Of a stretch of 64,000 nt of DNA, positions 46,752 to 58,567 are shown in pieces. The notes under the pieces were generated by a model. That model saw only the letters and a list, made by a program, of their open reading frames with translations. It ran no database searches and was not told the origin of the DNA. Each line of letters opens with the position of its first letter. Position 1 is the stretch's first letter. This DNA is from Uranotaenia lowii (lineage: Eukaryota > Arthropoda > Insecta > Diptera > Culicidae), in assembly GCF_029784155.1 (NCBI RefSeq), contig NC_073693.1, forward strand, positions 161,864,031 to 161,928,030, written 5' to 3'. Both the position numbers and the translations under genes were made by a program.

Positions 46752-49087
46752 TAGAGTGTTCATCCCGAGAATTCATATCCGGGGAAATGCTCAGGAATGT
46801 AAAAAAATCGGAAATTTCCGTTATCAAATTATTTTCACTGCAACCGTTTTTCAATTGTTTTAGAGCACAACGCGCATTACACAAGTTTCAAATCGACAGT
46901 TTATTTATGATGTCCTGCTGCCCCAAATTTGTATGAGAAATTTCAAGCTTGTGAAATGTTATGCGCTGCAGGATTAAATTGATCCTAGGCCTAGTACAAG
47001 GTCTCATGCCAAATTTGGGCCAGATTAGATCACGGGAAAGGGTCGCTCAACGAGCCTAAAGTTTGTATGGGATTTTGGGACATTTTGTTAGGGAGGAACA
47101 TGAGTATTAAATTTTTCTTGAATAACTTTGGTTCCCTTCGGCCGATTTCTTTTGAAAACGATTATTCTTAAAGCCTGAAATATGAAAATATTTCATCCGA
47201 AGACTGCATTTCGATTCGACTTATGATAAAAAAGTCGTTAATCTTCAAAAATAGGGAAACTTTTTTCAGGGTGATATTCATCACTGTTAATGCTGCGTCA
47301 AAATGTTCGAAGCAGTGTCTCTCATTAATAGTGATGAATATCACCCAGAAAAAAGATAACTATTTTTTTAAGCTTGGGAATAACTTTTGTGTCTTAACTT
47401 GAATCAAAATACAGTCTTCGGATGAAAGATTCATCATTGTTCAGGCTTTAAGAAAAACGAAGAAAGTTATTCATGAAAAACTGCATTTTCGTGTTCCTCC
47501 CGAACAAAATGTCTCAAAATTCCTTAGAAACTTTAGGCTCGTTGAGCGATCTCTTCCCGTGGTACGATCTGGCCCAAATTTGACATGTACTAGGGCAAGG
47601 ATCGATTTAAGACTGCAGCGCATAACTTTTTCAAATGTCGGGTCATCTGAGACACTCTAATGTCTTTGGTAGTATGTCTATTAGACCGCTGCAAAAAATG
47701 ACTTTTTGCTCCCATATGTTTTTTCGATGCCTTTTGGGTCACAAAGCATCAGTGTAAAATTTGAGATGATTTAGTTGATTCCTGAGTTAGCGCAACGCGT
47801 TTCAATTTTGTATGGAAATTTTTATGGACAGACTTTGCTTGCTAGAGCTGGTAGTAATTGCATGAAATGTTTTTTGAAAGGCTATATAAATTAATAAATT
47901 TTCTGGCAATGTAAAGCAGTTTTTTGAGAATTTTTAATTCCATTCTACTGTTACACAGCTTTCAAATAAGCAGTCAAAAACGATAAAATTAAAAATATTA
48001 AATTTTATAAACAAAAATTTTATATATCACTGAATATCTTTTCTGGGGTAGATATAAGGTTTGTGCTTTGTTCACATGAAATTGACTGCAAGAATCAAGG
48101 AACATTTTTCATCCAAAGTTATATTTTTTGGAACTTTCAGTACAACTCTGGCGATTTTTGAATGAAAAATTTTGTTTTCCTATACAAATTACCATACAAA
48201 ATTAAAACTCGTAGCGCTAATTCAGGACTGGATGGATCGCTTCCAAAATTTTTATTGCTATTTCTGGCACCAAAAATAACCAAAAAAAGTTATGGGAGGT
48301 GTAAAAATTCAAGAATTTGAAATTTCCATACAAAGCTTGCAGCGGTCAAATGTCTATCTCTGTGACAGTGGACTTTTCTTAGCTTATTATAGATTTTTGG
48401 AAGATAATGATAATTCGAATATTTGGAACGGGTTTCACCTTTAAACTAAGCTTAATATCTTTATGAAGATTTATGAAGATGCATTACACGAAAACTAGAT
48501 ATAACTTATCGAAAAATATATGGAAAATCTGTACAGAAGCTCTGAGATAAGTTTTCTCGAAAGTAACATTTTTCCTTTTTAACTCTATTGAAATGAGAGC
48601 ATGTACGTACATATCTAAGATTTACTTCAAAATTGAAGAAAGACCAAGGCAAGGTTATTGATTTTCGATAGACCAATAACTATGCAAAGTGTTTAGAAAT
48701 ATTTATCTTTTGATGAATTAGACAATCTAACAATACAGTTTTTCAGAATTTCCAATTATTTTAATAAGTTTTATCGAGATGATCATTTTTTTTTTCTATC
48801 AACCCTTAACTGAATTAATGAATTCTCACTGTTAAATTTGTTTCCACTGTTCTAGGATGAAAAAGTGTAATTTCACTTGATTAAAAATGTTAAAAAAAAA
48901 AAACAAACGGAAGCGTACATTTTAAATCATACAGGAACTTCCAAGCAAAGGTTCAATAAACATATTTTATCAAAAAAAAAACATATATTTGACATCTTTT
49001 TGAATTTTTCCCGGTAATTCCTAGGAAATGAACTGCCATATTTCCCGATTCCCGGGAACTAAGAATGGCCGGGAAATGGACACTCTA
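46752..49087. mobile_element. Possible hAT-like element, TAGAGTGTYC ends
   Basis: The left edge reads TAGAGTGTTCATCCCGAGAA and the right edge, on the opposite strand, TAGAGTGTCCATTTCCCGG. They face each other and share further CCCGGGAA-like text. An 8-bp target duplication is not visible. The foldback relic at 46916-47659 lies within. There is no transposase frame, so this is either an emptied element or two independent ends. Confidence 0.4.
46916..47659. mobile_element. Foldback relic, TAGAGTGCC family, copy 2
   Basis: Left block (TTATGCGCTGCAGG, CTAGGCCTAGTACAAGG, CTCGTTGAGC-type complement) and right block are inverted copies. The centre is a strong hairpin, AGGGTGATATTCATCACT (47268-47285) with its complement around 47330-47346. 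The right end read inward is TAGAGTGTCTCAGATGACC. It corresponds in structure to 22737-23373. The family member with a perfect target duplication is at 58343. Confidence 0.65.
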
Positions 49088-49780
49088 GCTATAAGTATAG
49101 ACTTATGTAGATAACTTAAAAACTGTGAAATGAGAAGAAATATGACCAAAAATAGTATATGCATCTTAAGTTTGGTTGAATTTTTCCAAAGATTAGGTTC
49201 CTCTAAATAAATGATCGTGTCTCCTTCAATACGATGAAAACAAGAAAATGCGATCAAGTCTCCCAATTCTCCGACATTATACAGAAGTGGCAAAATTTAC
49301 AAACGTGAATGAAAAAGATAACAATAATCAAGCTTTAAAAAATGTGCTTATTGAATAAAGTTCAATTTTCTTAAAATGTAAGATTTCATAAAAAAGATCT
49401 GAAAATAAATCTTGGAAAATCCGTTGCAAAGTTTCTCAGAGAGAATTTGACAAAGAAATCAAGAGTTTATATCCAAAGGTTTTGTAGGTTTTGAAAAAGG
49501 ATTAAAACTTTTTGGAGGTTCTCTTAAAGTCCTCGCCACAACAAACTAATTAAAAAAAGTATTACTGAATAAGAAAAATTGTATGCAAAAAAGCTTTCAA
49601 TATTAAATTTCATCTTGAGAAGCTGAGAATTTATAAAAAGGGAGTGAAAAAAAAAGATTTAAATAATGATTCTTCATCGAAATACCTCCCAGTTCGAAAT
49701 TTTCTGAATCTTATTTCTTGGGTTCAAATCTGCAAATATTAAAATCAAATCTTAAAATCATCTTCCGCTCTCATTGAAAA
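47660..49780. other. AT-rich unassigned DNA
   Basis: No credible gene. Text near 47750-47870 and 48180-48360 (AAAATTTGAGATGATTTAG, TTGTATGGAAATTTT) has loosely inverted partners, hinting at a further eroded foldback. I could not fix its ends. The right edge of the possible hAT-like element is at 49087. Confidence 0.45.
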
Positions 49781-51130
49781 AAAACTGCATCATCAACGAT
49801 CTGTTTTCGAATGTTCCGCGTAGTGTCCCGGGTCAAGTTCAGGGGCTGCACATCGTTGTTAATCTGTCCGTCATCAGTTCATCAGATCAAGCCGAATCGA
49901 GGCACTAGCAGCTGCATTGAATTTAATTTCTGACGACTTGAACGCGACTCGAATGAGCGACTGACTTTTTTTTCCAACGGTTGACGTTTTCATGAGCTTT
50001 TTGTGTTTTGCTCGACGTTTTCGTCCTTCACTTTGCTGCTTGACTTAAATTTTGTGCGTTTGCTACCTGTTTTGGGAGGGTAATTATTTTAAGTTACGTT
50101 TGAAAACAACTTGACCGCGTCAATCTTCCGGCTGCTGAATTAGGTGCCATACCAAGTGAATAGACCGGCACGCGGTTTATCCGGTTCGGTGAGCTCGATT
50201 CAAAACATCCCCGAAAATTTCAACGATTTGAAGCGCCAAAAAATTCGTTCGGCTTGAATCATCCCAAAGAAGTTGGTATGTATTTCAAAATCAAAAGTGG
50301 TTTTTGCGTGTCGCGTCTGCGTCTGAAAGAGACTCCACTTTGGATAGATTTGCGTGGGATGTTCCTTGGTTTAGTATTGGAATCCGGTTCTGGAGAACAG
50401 CTTCCTTCAAGTCTAGAGCAAAATCGAGACGATCTTCTTCCGAGTTTCCAAGGAGGGAAGCAACCAGTCGAACCAGTTTTCGATACTACAAAGTTGCACG
50501 TGTAAAATCCATAACATCATCGAAGATTGGCGCGGCCCAATCGGTGATCCGACATTTTTCGGGTATTCCAATATAAGCGGACCCGATCGGCCGATAAAAA
50601 CGTCATTTATGGCGGAGGCAGCGAGCGCTAGGAACCAGTTTCCAATTTGGAGTTCGCTGGATGGCCCGCTTATTTCGATCGGAATCGGTGCGGTGCGCTG
50701 CTGGAACGCCAAATTTTGTCACTTTTGACATTTTTTCTCCATCCGCTTCGATGTGACACATGAGGAAATCTGAACCCCGCGAGCTTCAGCCGTAATTTTG
50801 TGTTCGAGTCAGCGCGCGAGATGTTTTTCAGAGACCTTTCCAGAAGAGGGTCGAAGCCAATTTACATTGCTAATAAGATATTATGACTCGGTTTCTTTCC
50901 ATTTCGGTTTAGATGTGAAAACATAATGAAATAAAAATTTGTGGTCGTAAATATTTTCCACCGGTGGGGTGTGGGTTTGGTCGGCTGGCGGAGGAAGAGC
51001 CTCGCATAAACAAATGGCGCGGAAGATTTTGGGACCGATTGTTGTCGTCTGCTTCGCGTTTTGATCCGGCGTTGATGATTATATGAGTTTAAAAGTTAAA
51101 AGCAACTTTGGATTTAGACGACTCGTCATT
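49781..51130. other. GC-richer single-copy-looking DNA
   Basis: This stretch is GC-richer than its flanks and has no copy elsewhere in the window. Overlapping frames on both strands between 50254 and 50712 are open, so none is favoured. A GTTG|GTATGT word at 50272-50281 could be a weak splice donor. No domain, start context or acceptor supports a gene. It may be part of a host promoter or leader exon. Confidence 0.3.
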
Positions 51131-51224
51131 AGAATCAAAAAAGAAGTTCTGAATAATTATTTTAGTCGATAAGCTTTGATTTAGGGATGAATACTGGAAG
51201 GCGAATTGAGTTTCAACAAATGGC

Positions 51225-53870
51225 TTCAGAAAAACAACCCTACTTAATACACATGACATTGGATTGAAGCCTTTATTACAGTCTGTTGACTATATGTGGG
51301 CACATATTATACAAAATCATAAAATTAATGATAGTTTTCTTTATTCTGAATCTTGAAATTATGTTTAGAGAATTTCTAACGCAGTTAATCAAAAATTATT
51401 TAAAAAATATAAAAATTCAAAATTTATATATAAAAATGGATTTCTGTCTGTCTGTTTCCTATAGACTCGAAAACTACGGAACAGATTTGCGTGAAACTTG
51501 GCATATTGGGGGGTATTGAAGGCCGGGGAAGATTCCTATAATAGTTTGGGACCCCTCCCTCTTCATGTAAGGGGGAAGGGGTCTCTCATATAAAAGATAT
51601 AAATCTTCATAACTCGAGAACTGATTAAGCAAATTATACCAAACTTGGCATGGGTAGGTACTTAGGTTCGAGGAATGTTTCTAAGAATATTAGTTACTCC
51701 TCCCTACTTCCAGTGGGGCGACAGTGGAATACGATAAATGGTTCTATGAATATTTCAGACCCTCCTTCCTTCCATTGGAGATACAGGAAGGAGGGGGGCC
51801 TTTAACTCCTTATTTATTGCACAACTTTAAAACTTTTCGAGCAAATGAAACCGAATTTGGCTTGGAAGTGAATTTGGGTACGATAAATAGTTCTTTGAGT
51901 TTTTGCTACCCTTTCCTCCTTCCAGTGAGGAGATAGAAAGTGGAGGGGGGCTCCCTTACAATTTTCAGCCTTACTGGAAAACTCATCAAGCAAATGGAAC
52001 CCAATTTGGCGTGGGAAGGTATTTTATTACGAGAAATGTTTCTATAATATTTTGAGCACCCTCCGTTCTTCCAGTCGGAAAATCTTAAGTGACGAGGGTG
52101 CTCCCATATAATTTTTACATTACTCGAGAACTTACCCAGCAAAGAGAAAGAAATTTGGCTTGGGAGGGTATTTAAGTACAAGGAATGTTTCTGTGAATAT
52201 TTGGTACTACTGCCTCCTTCCAGAGGGGTGGTAGGAAGGAGGTGCTCCTTTATAGTTTTACGCATAACTCTAGAACTAATCGAACAAATGGAAACAACTT
52301 TGGCGTGGGAAGGCATTTGGATACATAAAATGGTTATTTGCTTATTTGAGACTTTTTTCTACTTCAATTGGGCATTCAGTTAGTTAAGACGAGAGCTCAC
52401 ATACGATTGTTTTGCATAAACCAAGAACTTATCTAACAAATGGAACCAAATATGGCATGGGAACAATCATACAATCGAGCAAATGGAAAAGAATTTGGCA
52501 TGGGAGTGTCTTTGAATACACGAAGTGTTTGATCTTGATCTCCTCCTTCCAGGTAAGATATAGGTAGGAAGAGGAAATGTTTCCTCCGATACAAATTTTA
52601 TAGCATTACTCGCGACTGATAAAGCATTTGAAACCAAATTTGGCATGAGAGGGTATTCAAACACAAGAAATGTTTTTCCGGTGGTTTAGCACCCCTGCCT
52701 CAATTCAGTGCAACGATAAATAGCGGGGAGAGGGTCATTCATACATTTTTTTTTTTTATATTTCCATAACTAGTTGAGAAAATGGAATTTAATTATTATG
52801 GGAGTATATTTGTGCACGGGCAATGTTTCTTCGATGGTTTGAGTTGAGACCCCCTTCTCTTGCCAGAGAAGGAATGTAAAGTGAAGAGAGGTTCAGCCAT
52901 TTTTTTTTAAAACTCGAGAACTTATCGAGAATGGAGCCATATATGACATGGAATCGTATTCGTATACAAGAAGTGGTTTTCTGATTTAAAGGAAACTTTC
53001 TTTCTACCATTAGGAATATAAGTATGGGAGAGGGGGTCACTCTCTCAATTTGTATAATAATTCGAAAACGGATAGGTAAAATAAGTTTCATGTGATGTTA
53101 TTTTGTTACCATAACTGTTTCTATGAAAGTTTGAGACCCTCTCCACATTCAAAAGGGACATCGAAGATTCCATATTTATTTAAAAAAAATATTTTCGTAT
53201 AAGTTAGAAACTTATGAAACAAAGAAGATTTCAAAATAAAAAAAAAGTTTCAATTTTATTTTGAAAAAGCATTTTAATGATTTTGAAACTAAATATAAAA
53301 TTTTGTGCAAATAAATAAAAAGTTCGAAAACTAGGTAACTCTATTTTTAATAATTTTTGGAAGGTTTAGCAAAGCACACTGGCTCAGCTATGTAGTTATA
53401 AGATAAAAGTGTTTGAAAATTATCATAATTTTCATATAAATAACCTTATTTGCTACTTATTGTAAACTACTGGATCTTGGAATATCCTGTTTGATCTCGT
53501 TTCCATGAATTTTTTTGAAATTAGTATAGTTTCAATGAACTCTTTTTGGAGCTTATATGGTATATGGTATATGGAGCTGGTTATATGGTTAGAAAGAATA
53601 TTTCAAAGATGGTTTGAGACTTTTCCTCCTTTCCAGTGTGGATATAGAAAAAAGGGAAGGGCCTCACATACAATATTATGCATAATTCGAAAACAAACAA
53701 ATGGAAACAAATTAAACTCGAGAATTAATCGAACAAAAAATCAAATTTATCATGAAAGTATATTCGACTATGAGAAATGTTTATTTCGATTTCTAAATTG
53801 CGACCCAGAGATGGGTCTTGACTGAAACATTCAGTCAGCGAAACTTTTTTGTAGAGAAAAAAAAATCCAA
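51225..53870 (+). repeat. ~150-bp unit tandem repeat, plus strand
   Basis: It begins with a segment shared with 27350-27500, then the head TTCTGTCTGTCTGTTTCC and ATAGACTCGAAAACTACGG (51443-51479). About a dozen diverged units follow, each with AACTCGAGAACTNATCNAGCAA, a TTTGGCATGGGAGGGTATTT-like word, AGAAATGTTTCT and CCTTCCAGTGG. Between 53400 and 53590 it matches the second shared block of the 27-kb locus, and a further unit follows. Units are clearly related but each differs at many positions, so the array is old. Frames over it are not genes. Confidence 0.75.
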
Positions 53871-54175
53871 CTGGGTAAGTTGAAATTTCAGGGACTAGAC
53901 TAGACTGGCCCAAATTTGTATGGGATGATTTTTACAACTTTAATAAATAGCCAACCAGTCTAATTTATCCAAACATGAAGTGTTTTTTTTAACCGACGTT
54001 TCGATGCTGATTGGCACCATATCTTCAGGGTAACTGGGATTTCAAAAAGAATTGTTGTAATTTTATGATAGTGTAAAGTGTGAGTTATGTTTTGGTCCTA
54101 CTTACAATAATGTATTTGTTCTTTGTATTAATGCTTATGATAAGCCCATTGTCGTTTCGTGCCTATTTGACAAAA
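53871..54175. other. Unassigned DNA with ribozyme-like motif
   Basis: No gene. The minus-strand motif at 53990-54040 is listed separately. Confidence 0.45.
53990..54040 (-). ncRNA. Hammerhead-like core, Penelope/retrozyme style
   Basis: On minus the order is CTGAAGA (complement 54022-54028), a 19-base segment whose ATGGTG and CAGCAT ends can pair imperfectly, then GAAAC (complement 53997-54001). CTGANGA, a stem and GAAA are the conserved core of hammerhead ribozymes, and an ACGTTTCG...TCTTCAGGG layout is known from Penelope-like element repeats. I could not assign stems I and III or a cleavage site, so activity is not claimed. Confidence 0.35.
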
Positions 54176-54420
54176 TTGAAGACATTAACAGAATTGACCA
54201 ATAATTAAAAATTGTTTAAATAAAGAAAATTGACAAGAATGAATGGAAAAAAATGTTAAAAAATACCAAATTGATAAATTTGAACAAAAAAAAAAATAAA
54301 CGAAATGGACAAAATTGACCACATTGATAAAAATAAAAAAAAATACAAAACTAACAAAATTAACAAAATTGGCAAAATTGAAAAATCTGACGAAATAAAC
54401 AGAGACGACATGAATTTTCG
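54176..54420 (-). repeat. Inverted flank of the 9-bp minisatellite
   Basis: Here the units read AAAATTGAC or close on plus, the complement of the TCAATTTTG units of the 28-32 kb fields. They are diverged and broken by A runs. The orientation flips at about 54421, where TTTTTGTCA units start on plus. Confidence 0.7.
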
Positions 54421-56049
54421 GTATTGTCATTTTTTTTTCATTTCGGTTATTTTGATCATTTGATCAATTAAATCATTTTTTTCAGTTTTGTCATTTTTGT
54501 CATTTTTTTCATTTTCGTCATCTTTGTCATTTTTGTCATTTTTGTAAGTTTTGTATTCATTTTGTATTTTTTTAATTTTTGTCATTTTTGTCATTTTTGT
54601 CATTTTTGTCATTTTTATCATTTTTGTAATTTTTATCATTTTTGTCATGTTTGTAATTTTTGTTATTTTTGTCATTTTTGTCATTTTTGTCATTTTTGTC
54701 ATTTTTGTCATTTTTGTCATTTTTGTCATTTTTGTCATTTTTGTCATTTTTGTCATTTTTGTCATTTTTGTCATTTTTGTCATTTTTGTCATTTTTGTCA
54801 TTTTTGTCATTTTTGTCATTTTTGTCATTTTTGTCATTTTTGTCATTTTTGTCATTTTTGTCATTTTTGTCATTTTTGTCATTTTTGTCATTTTTGTCAT
54901 TTTTGTCATTTTTGTCATTTTTGTCATTTTTGTCATTTTTGTCATTTTTGTCATTTTTGTCATTTTTGTCATTTTTGTCATTTTTGTCATTTTTGTCATT
55001 TTTGTCATTTTTGTCATTTTTGTCATTTTTGTCATTTTTGTCATTTTTGTCATTTTTGTCATTTTTGTCATTTTTGTCATTTTTGTCATTTTTGTCATTT
55101 TTGTCATTTTTGTCATTTTTGTCATTTTTGTCATTTTTGTCATTTTTGTCATTTTTGTCATTTTTGTCATTTTTGTAATTTTTGTAATTTTTGTCATTTT
55201 TGTCATTTTTGTCATTTTTGTCATTTTTGTCATTTTTGTCATTTTTGTCATTTTTGTCATTTTTGTCATTTTTGTCATTTTTGTAATTTTTTTAATTTTT
55301 GTTATTTTTGTCATTTTTGTCATTTTTGTCATTTTTGTCATTTTTGTCATTTTTGTCATTTTTGTCATTTTTGTCATTTTTGTCATTTTTGTCATTTTTG
55401 TCATTTTTGTCATTTTTGTCATTTTTGTCATTTTTGTCATTTTTGTCATTTTTGTCATTTTTGTCATTTTTGTCATTTTTGTCATTTTTGTCATTTTTGT
55501 CATTTTCGTCATTTTTGTCCTTTTTGTCATTTTTGTCATTTTTGTCATTTTTGTCATTTTTGTCATTTTTGTCATTTTTGTCATTTTTGTCATTTTTGTC
55601 ATTTTTGTCATTTTTGTCATTTTTGTCATTTTTGTCATTTTTGTCATTTTTGTCATTTTTGTCATTTTTGTCATTTTTGTCATTTTTGTCATTTTTGTCA
55701 TTTTTGTCATTTTTGTCATTTTTGTCATTTTTGTCATTTTTGTCATTTTTGTCATTTTTGTCATTTTTGTCATTTTTGTCATTTTTGTCATTTTTGTCAT
55801 TTTTGTCATTTTTGTCATTTTTGTCATTTTTGTCATTTTTGTCATTTTTGTCATTTTTGTCATTTTTGTCATTTTTGTCATTTTTGTCATTTTTGTCATT
55901 TTTGTCATTTTTGTCATTTTTGTCATTTTTGTCATTTTTGTCATTTTTGTCATTTTTGTCATTTTTGTCATTTTTGTCATTTTTGTCATTTTTGTCATTT
56001 TTGTCATTTTTGTCATTTTTGTCATTTTTGTCATTTTTGTCATTTTTGT
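54421..56049 (+). repeat. TTTTTGTCA minisatellite, ~160 near-pure units
   Basis: From about 54575 to 56049 the stretch consists of TTTTTGTCA units with very few changes. The first 150 bases (54421-54575) are degenerate, and the right edge is pure up to the last unit. A variant word GTTATTTTTGTC occurs at about 54660 and again at 55299, 639 bases or 71 units apart, hinting at a longer duplication inside the array. A unique pair of variants (CATTTTCGTC, TTGTCCTTTTTG) is near 55501-55522. The unit is three codons with no stop in most phases, which yields frames of up to 541 codons on both strands. They are not genes. Confidence 0.97.
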
Positions 56050-58334
56050 CAAAAAGATTTATGAAATCACTTTTAATATTCAAATCATATTTCAAAATTT
56101 TTTTAAAATTTTGTAGCAAACGTCATCAAGAATTTTTTTTAACTATTTACAAAGCATTCAGTTGAGTAATTATCTAGAAAGTATGTTTTAGTCTTACAGT
56201 TCAACATAACAGCCAAGTTACATAAGTGGAGAAGATTCTGAAGTACTAAATATTCCAGGATGGCGACCGTCAAAAATTTTTTGGAATATTTTGAACTGCG
56301 CAATTTTGGTAAGTCTTTTGTAAGTCTAAACTTGATCCATCTAAAGCTTGGAATACAGAGGTAACAATCAACGCTGTGAATCGTTTGACTTCCAACCCAT
56401 CCACGCAGAGTCGGCGATAGTTTTTATCGTTTTTGATAATCATGTTCTTCATGAAGTGACTCCAAAACCTAAATTTAATAAAAACCGATTATCCAAAGAA
56501 AGTATTTTGCCACCAACTAATGGGGTAGTCTATTTTTGACACCTTTATTGAAATGTGTTGGACCTATCGAGTTTAAAGTGCAACACAATTTTTCACAAAC
56601 ACTTAGGTTTAAGCTCTCGACTGTCATTCAGATAACCGAAATGATAACCCAAAATGGGTTAGCGAAAAAACAATTCAAGCCTCCACATACGGTGTAATCC
56701 ATTGTCGGCATTTTCGGCTTAAATATATGAACGAACATGCATACGCATTTGAATAGAAAGAGAAACCTTGCGCGTCCAGCTCCGAAGCAACGCACGACGA
56801 CCGATGACCGATCGATGGATGAGCTTACCGAAAACCGAAGAAGGAGACAGACACAGAGGAAAGGTTCCATTTGTCATCCCCCCGCGAAATATCTCCACGC
56901 TTGGTGAACTTTTAACACGCCGAACCAAGTTCCTTCGACGAACGACGATCGAGTAGGTATGATGATCGTCGAAAGTTTTTGTTATTTCTGATATTTTTTT
57001 CACTCTGTCTCTCGTTGTCATCGCTGTGGTGTTGGTGGTTAACTTTCGGGTCAAGTTGGATGGTCGGTGAACTTTTGAGTTTACAGTTTTTTTTTGTCTT
57101 TGGGACCCAGCGATGATGTGAAAAGATTTGAATGATGGTAATTTTGGACAGATTGACCTAATGATCCGTTTGTGGTTTTGTGGGATAAAATATATGACAA
57201 TAGCAGGTATGGTGCTGTATGCTATTATTATCGCATCGGCATCTGACGATTGATTGTAATCATCAAACTCTCGAAAAGTTAAGAATTGCAAGCATCGAGT
57301 GGAATAAACCATCTCAAAACATTGCCACCACTAACGTGATGTATCTTATCGATGGCCTGTAAATCATAGACATTCGTTACAGCAATGTCGTTGTTCCCTT
57401 CCAGCCAGCTGCAAGCTCAATTCAACCATATAGTCATGAACTCGCAGCATCATCATCACGCGGAATCACATTGAAGCAAAAGAGCATCCTATATGCAAAT
57501 AAATCGTAACAGGAGATCTTCGAGATGGGGCTCAACAAGAACGCACCGGTTAATTTTTCATTCATTCTTCGCCCAAGATTGTCCGGCTGGGTATCTTCTT
57601 GTTCGCAGTTTGGTTTTCGCGGGAACGAGTTGATTGGACTAAGTTCAAAAAAAAAAAATTATTTTTTCTTCATCCGACCATATCATGTTTTCGATGATGG
57701 TTTAAAGAAAAAAAAAACGGTGTAAACATTTAAAGATGTCGGTTGGTAATCTTGTTGTTTGCGTTAGGCGGTTTTGTAGCAGCTTAACGCACTGCCTTAG
57801 CTTGTACATATCTAGGCATAATTCTACCAGATATTCAAATCAAGATGCAATAAGCTATCCTTAAAATGTTGTCTGAATAATTTGTGATCAGTCTTAGCGA
57901 CCTCTATTTAAAAATAGAGGAAATTGTTTTACAGAAACGTAGATTTCGACGACGATGACGATACTGGTGGTTATTCGAGGGCGAATAGTATTCAACAAAA
58001 ATTCAACAAAAATTGATGTATCACTGTTCAAAACGTTAATTTTAATGTCATGAACTATAAAGAATGATCATGATTCTTCATTCCAAGTACAGCACACATA
58101 TTTTTGAGATTTATGTTCATCTAAAAATGAATATCACCAGAAAAAATCATACCATTTGATAGATCATTCAAAATAACACAAATTTTACCAAAGCACAACT
58201 CAAATCTATTGTCTGAGCAAAAGCAAAACAAATAAAACGTTTATGACTGGAAATTTCTTTAAGGGCAATTCTTGTTTTGTTTTGAAAACATCCAAATTAC
58301 TGATTGAATAGCCAAAAACTGTTTATGAGAATGA
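56050..58334. other. Unassigned DNA, GC-richer in the middle
   Basis: From about 56600 to 57700 the DNA is GC-richer and contains a 197-codon minus frame (56719-57312) and shorter frames on both strands. The long frame is rich in S, R, T and I, has no domain, and is overlapped by other frames, so I leave it uncalled. No matching repeat was found in the window. Confidence 0.4.
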
Positions 58335-58342
58335 TTGGGTAG

Positions 58343-58559
58343 TAGAGTGCCCCAAATGACTCGACATCTGAAAAAGTTATGCGCTCCAGGCTTCAATTGA
58401 TCCAATAAAAACTTCAGGCTCGTTGAGCGACCCCTTCCTGTGATCCGATCTGGCCTAAATTTGGCATGAGACCTTGTACTAGGCCTAGGATGAACTGAAA
58501 CCTGCAGCGCATAACATTTCACAAGCTTGAAATTTCTCATACAAATTTGAAGCTGTCTA
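58343..58559 (+). mobile_element. hAT-type MITE, TAGAGTGCC family, copy 3
   Basis: The 217-bp element starts TAGAGTGCCCCAAATGAC and ends with the complement of TAGACAGCTTCAAATTTG. TTATGCGCTCCAGG and, inverted, TTATGCGCTGCAGG follow the two ends. It is bounded by the exact 8-bp duplication TTGGGTAG (58335-58342 and 58560-58567), typical for hAT transposases. It holds the CTCGTTGAGCGACC and AAATTTGGCATGAGACC words shared with the relics at 22737 and 46916. No coding capacity. Confidence 0.85.
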
Positions 58560-58567
58560 TTGGGTAG

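Noticed and set aside
46752..49087. A confident 2.3-kb hAT transposon
   Set aside because: The ends are inverted, but no 8-bp duplication or transposase is visible, so it is kept only as a low-confidence feature.
50254..50712. Overlapping frames of 83-99 codons as exons
   Set aside because: Three frames on both strands are open over the same bases and none has a motif or supporting splice sites.
54421..56049. Regular array as a CRISPR
   Set aside because: There are no spacers. The units are contiguous 9-mers, the context is eukaryotic and no cas gene is present.
54427..56165. Open frames up to 541 codons (MTK, VIF, CHF, LSF, NDK repeats) on both strands
   Set aside because: They follow directly from a 9-base tandem unit that holds no stop in most phases. 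All phases on both strands are open and no start context or non-repeat domain exists.
56719..57312. A 197-codon minus-strand frame as a gene
   Set aside because: No domain, biased low-information composition and overlapping frames on the other strand. It might be chance in GC-richer DNA.
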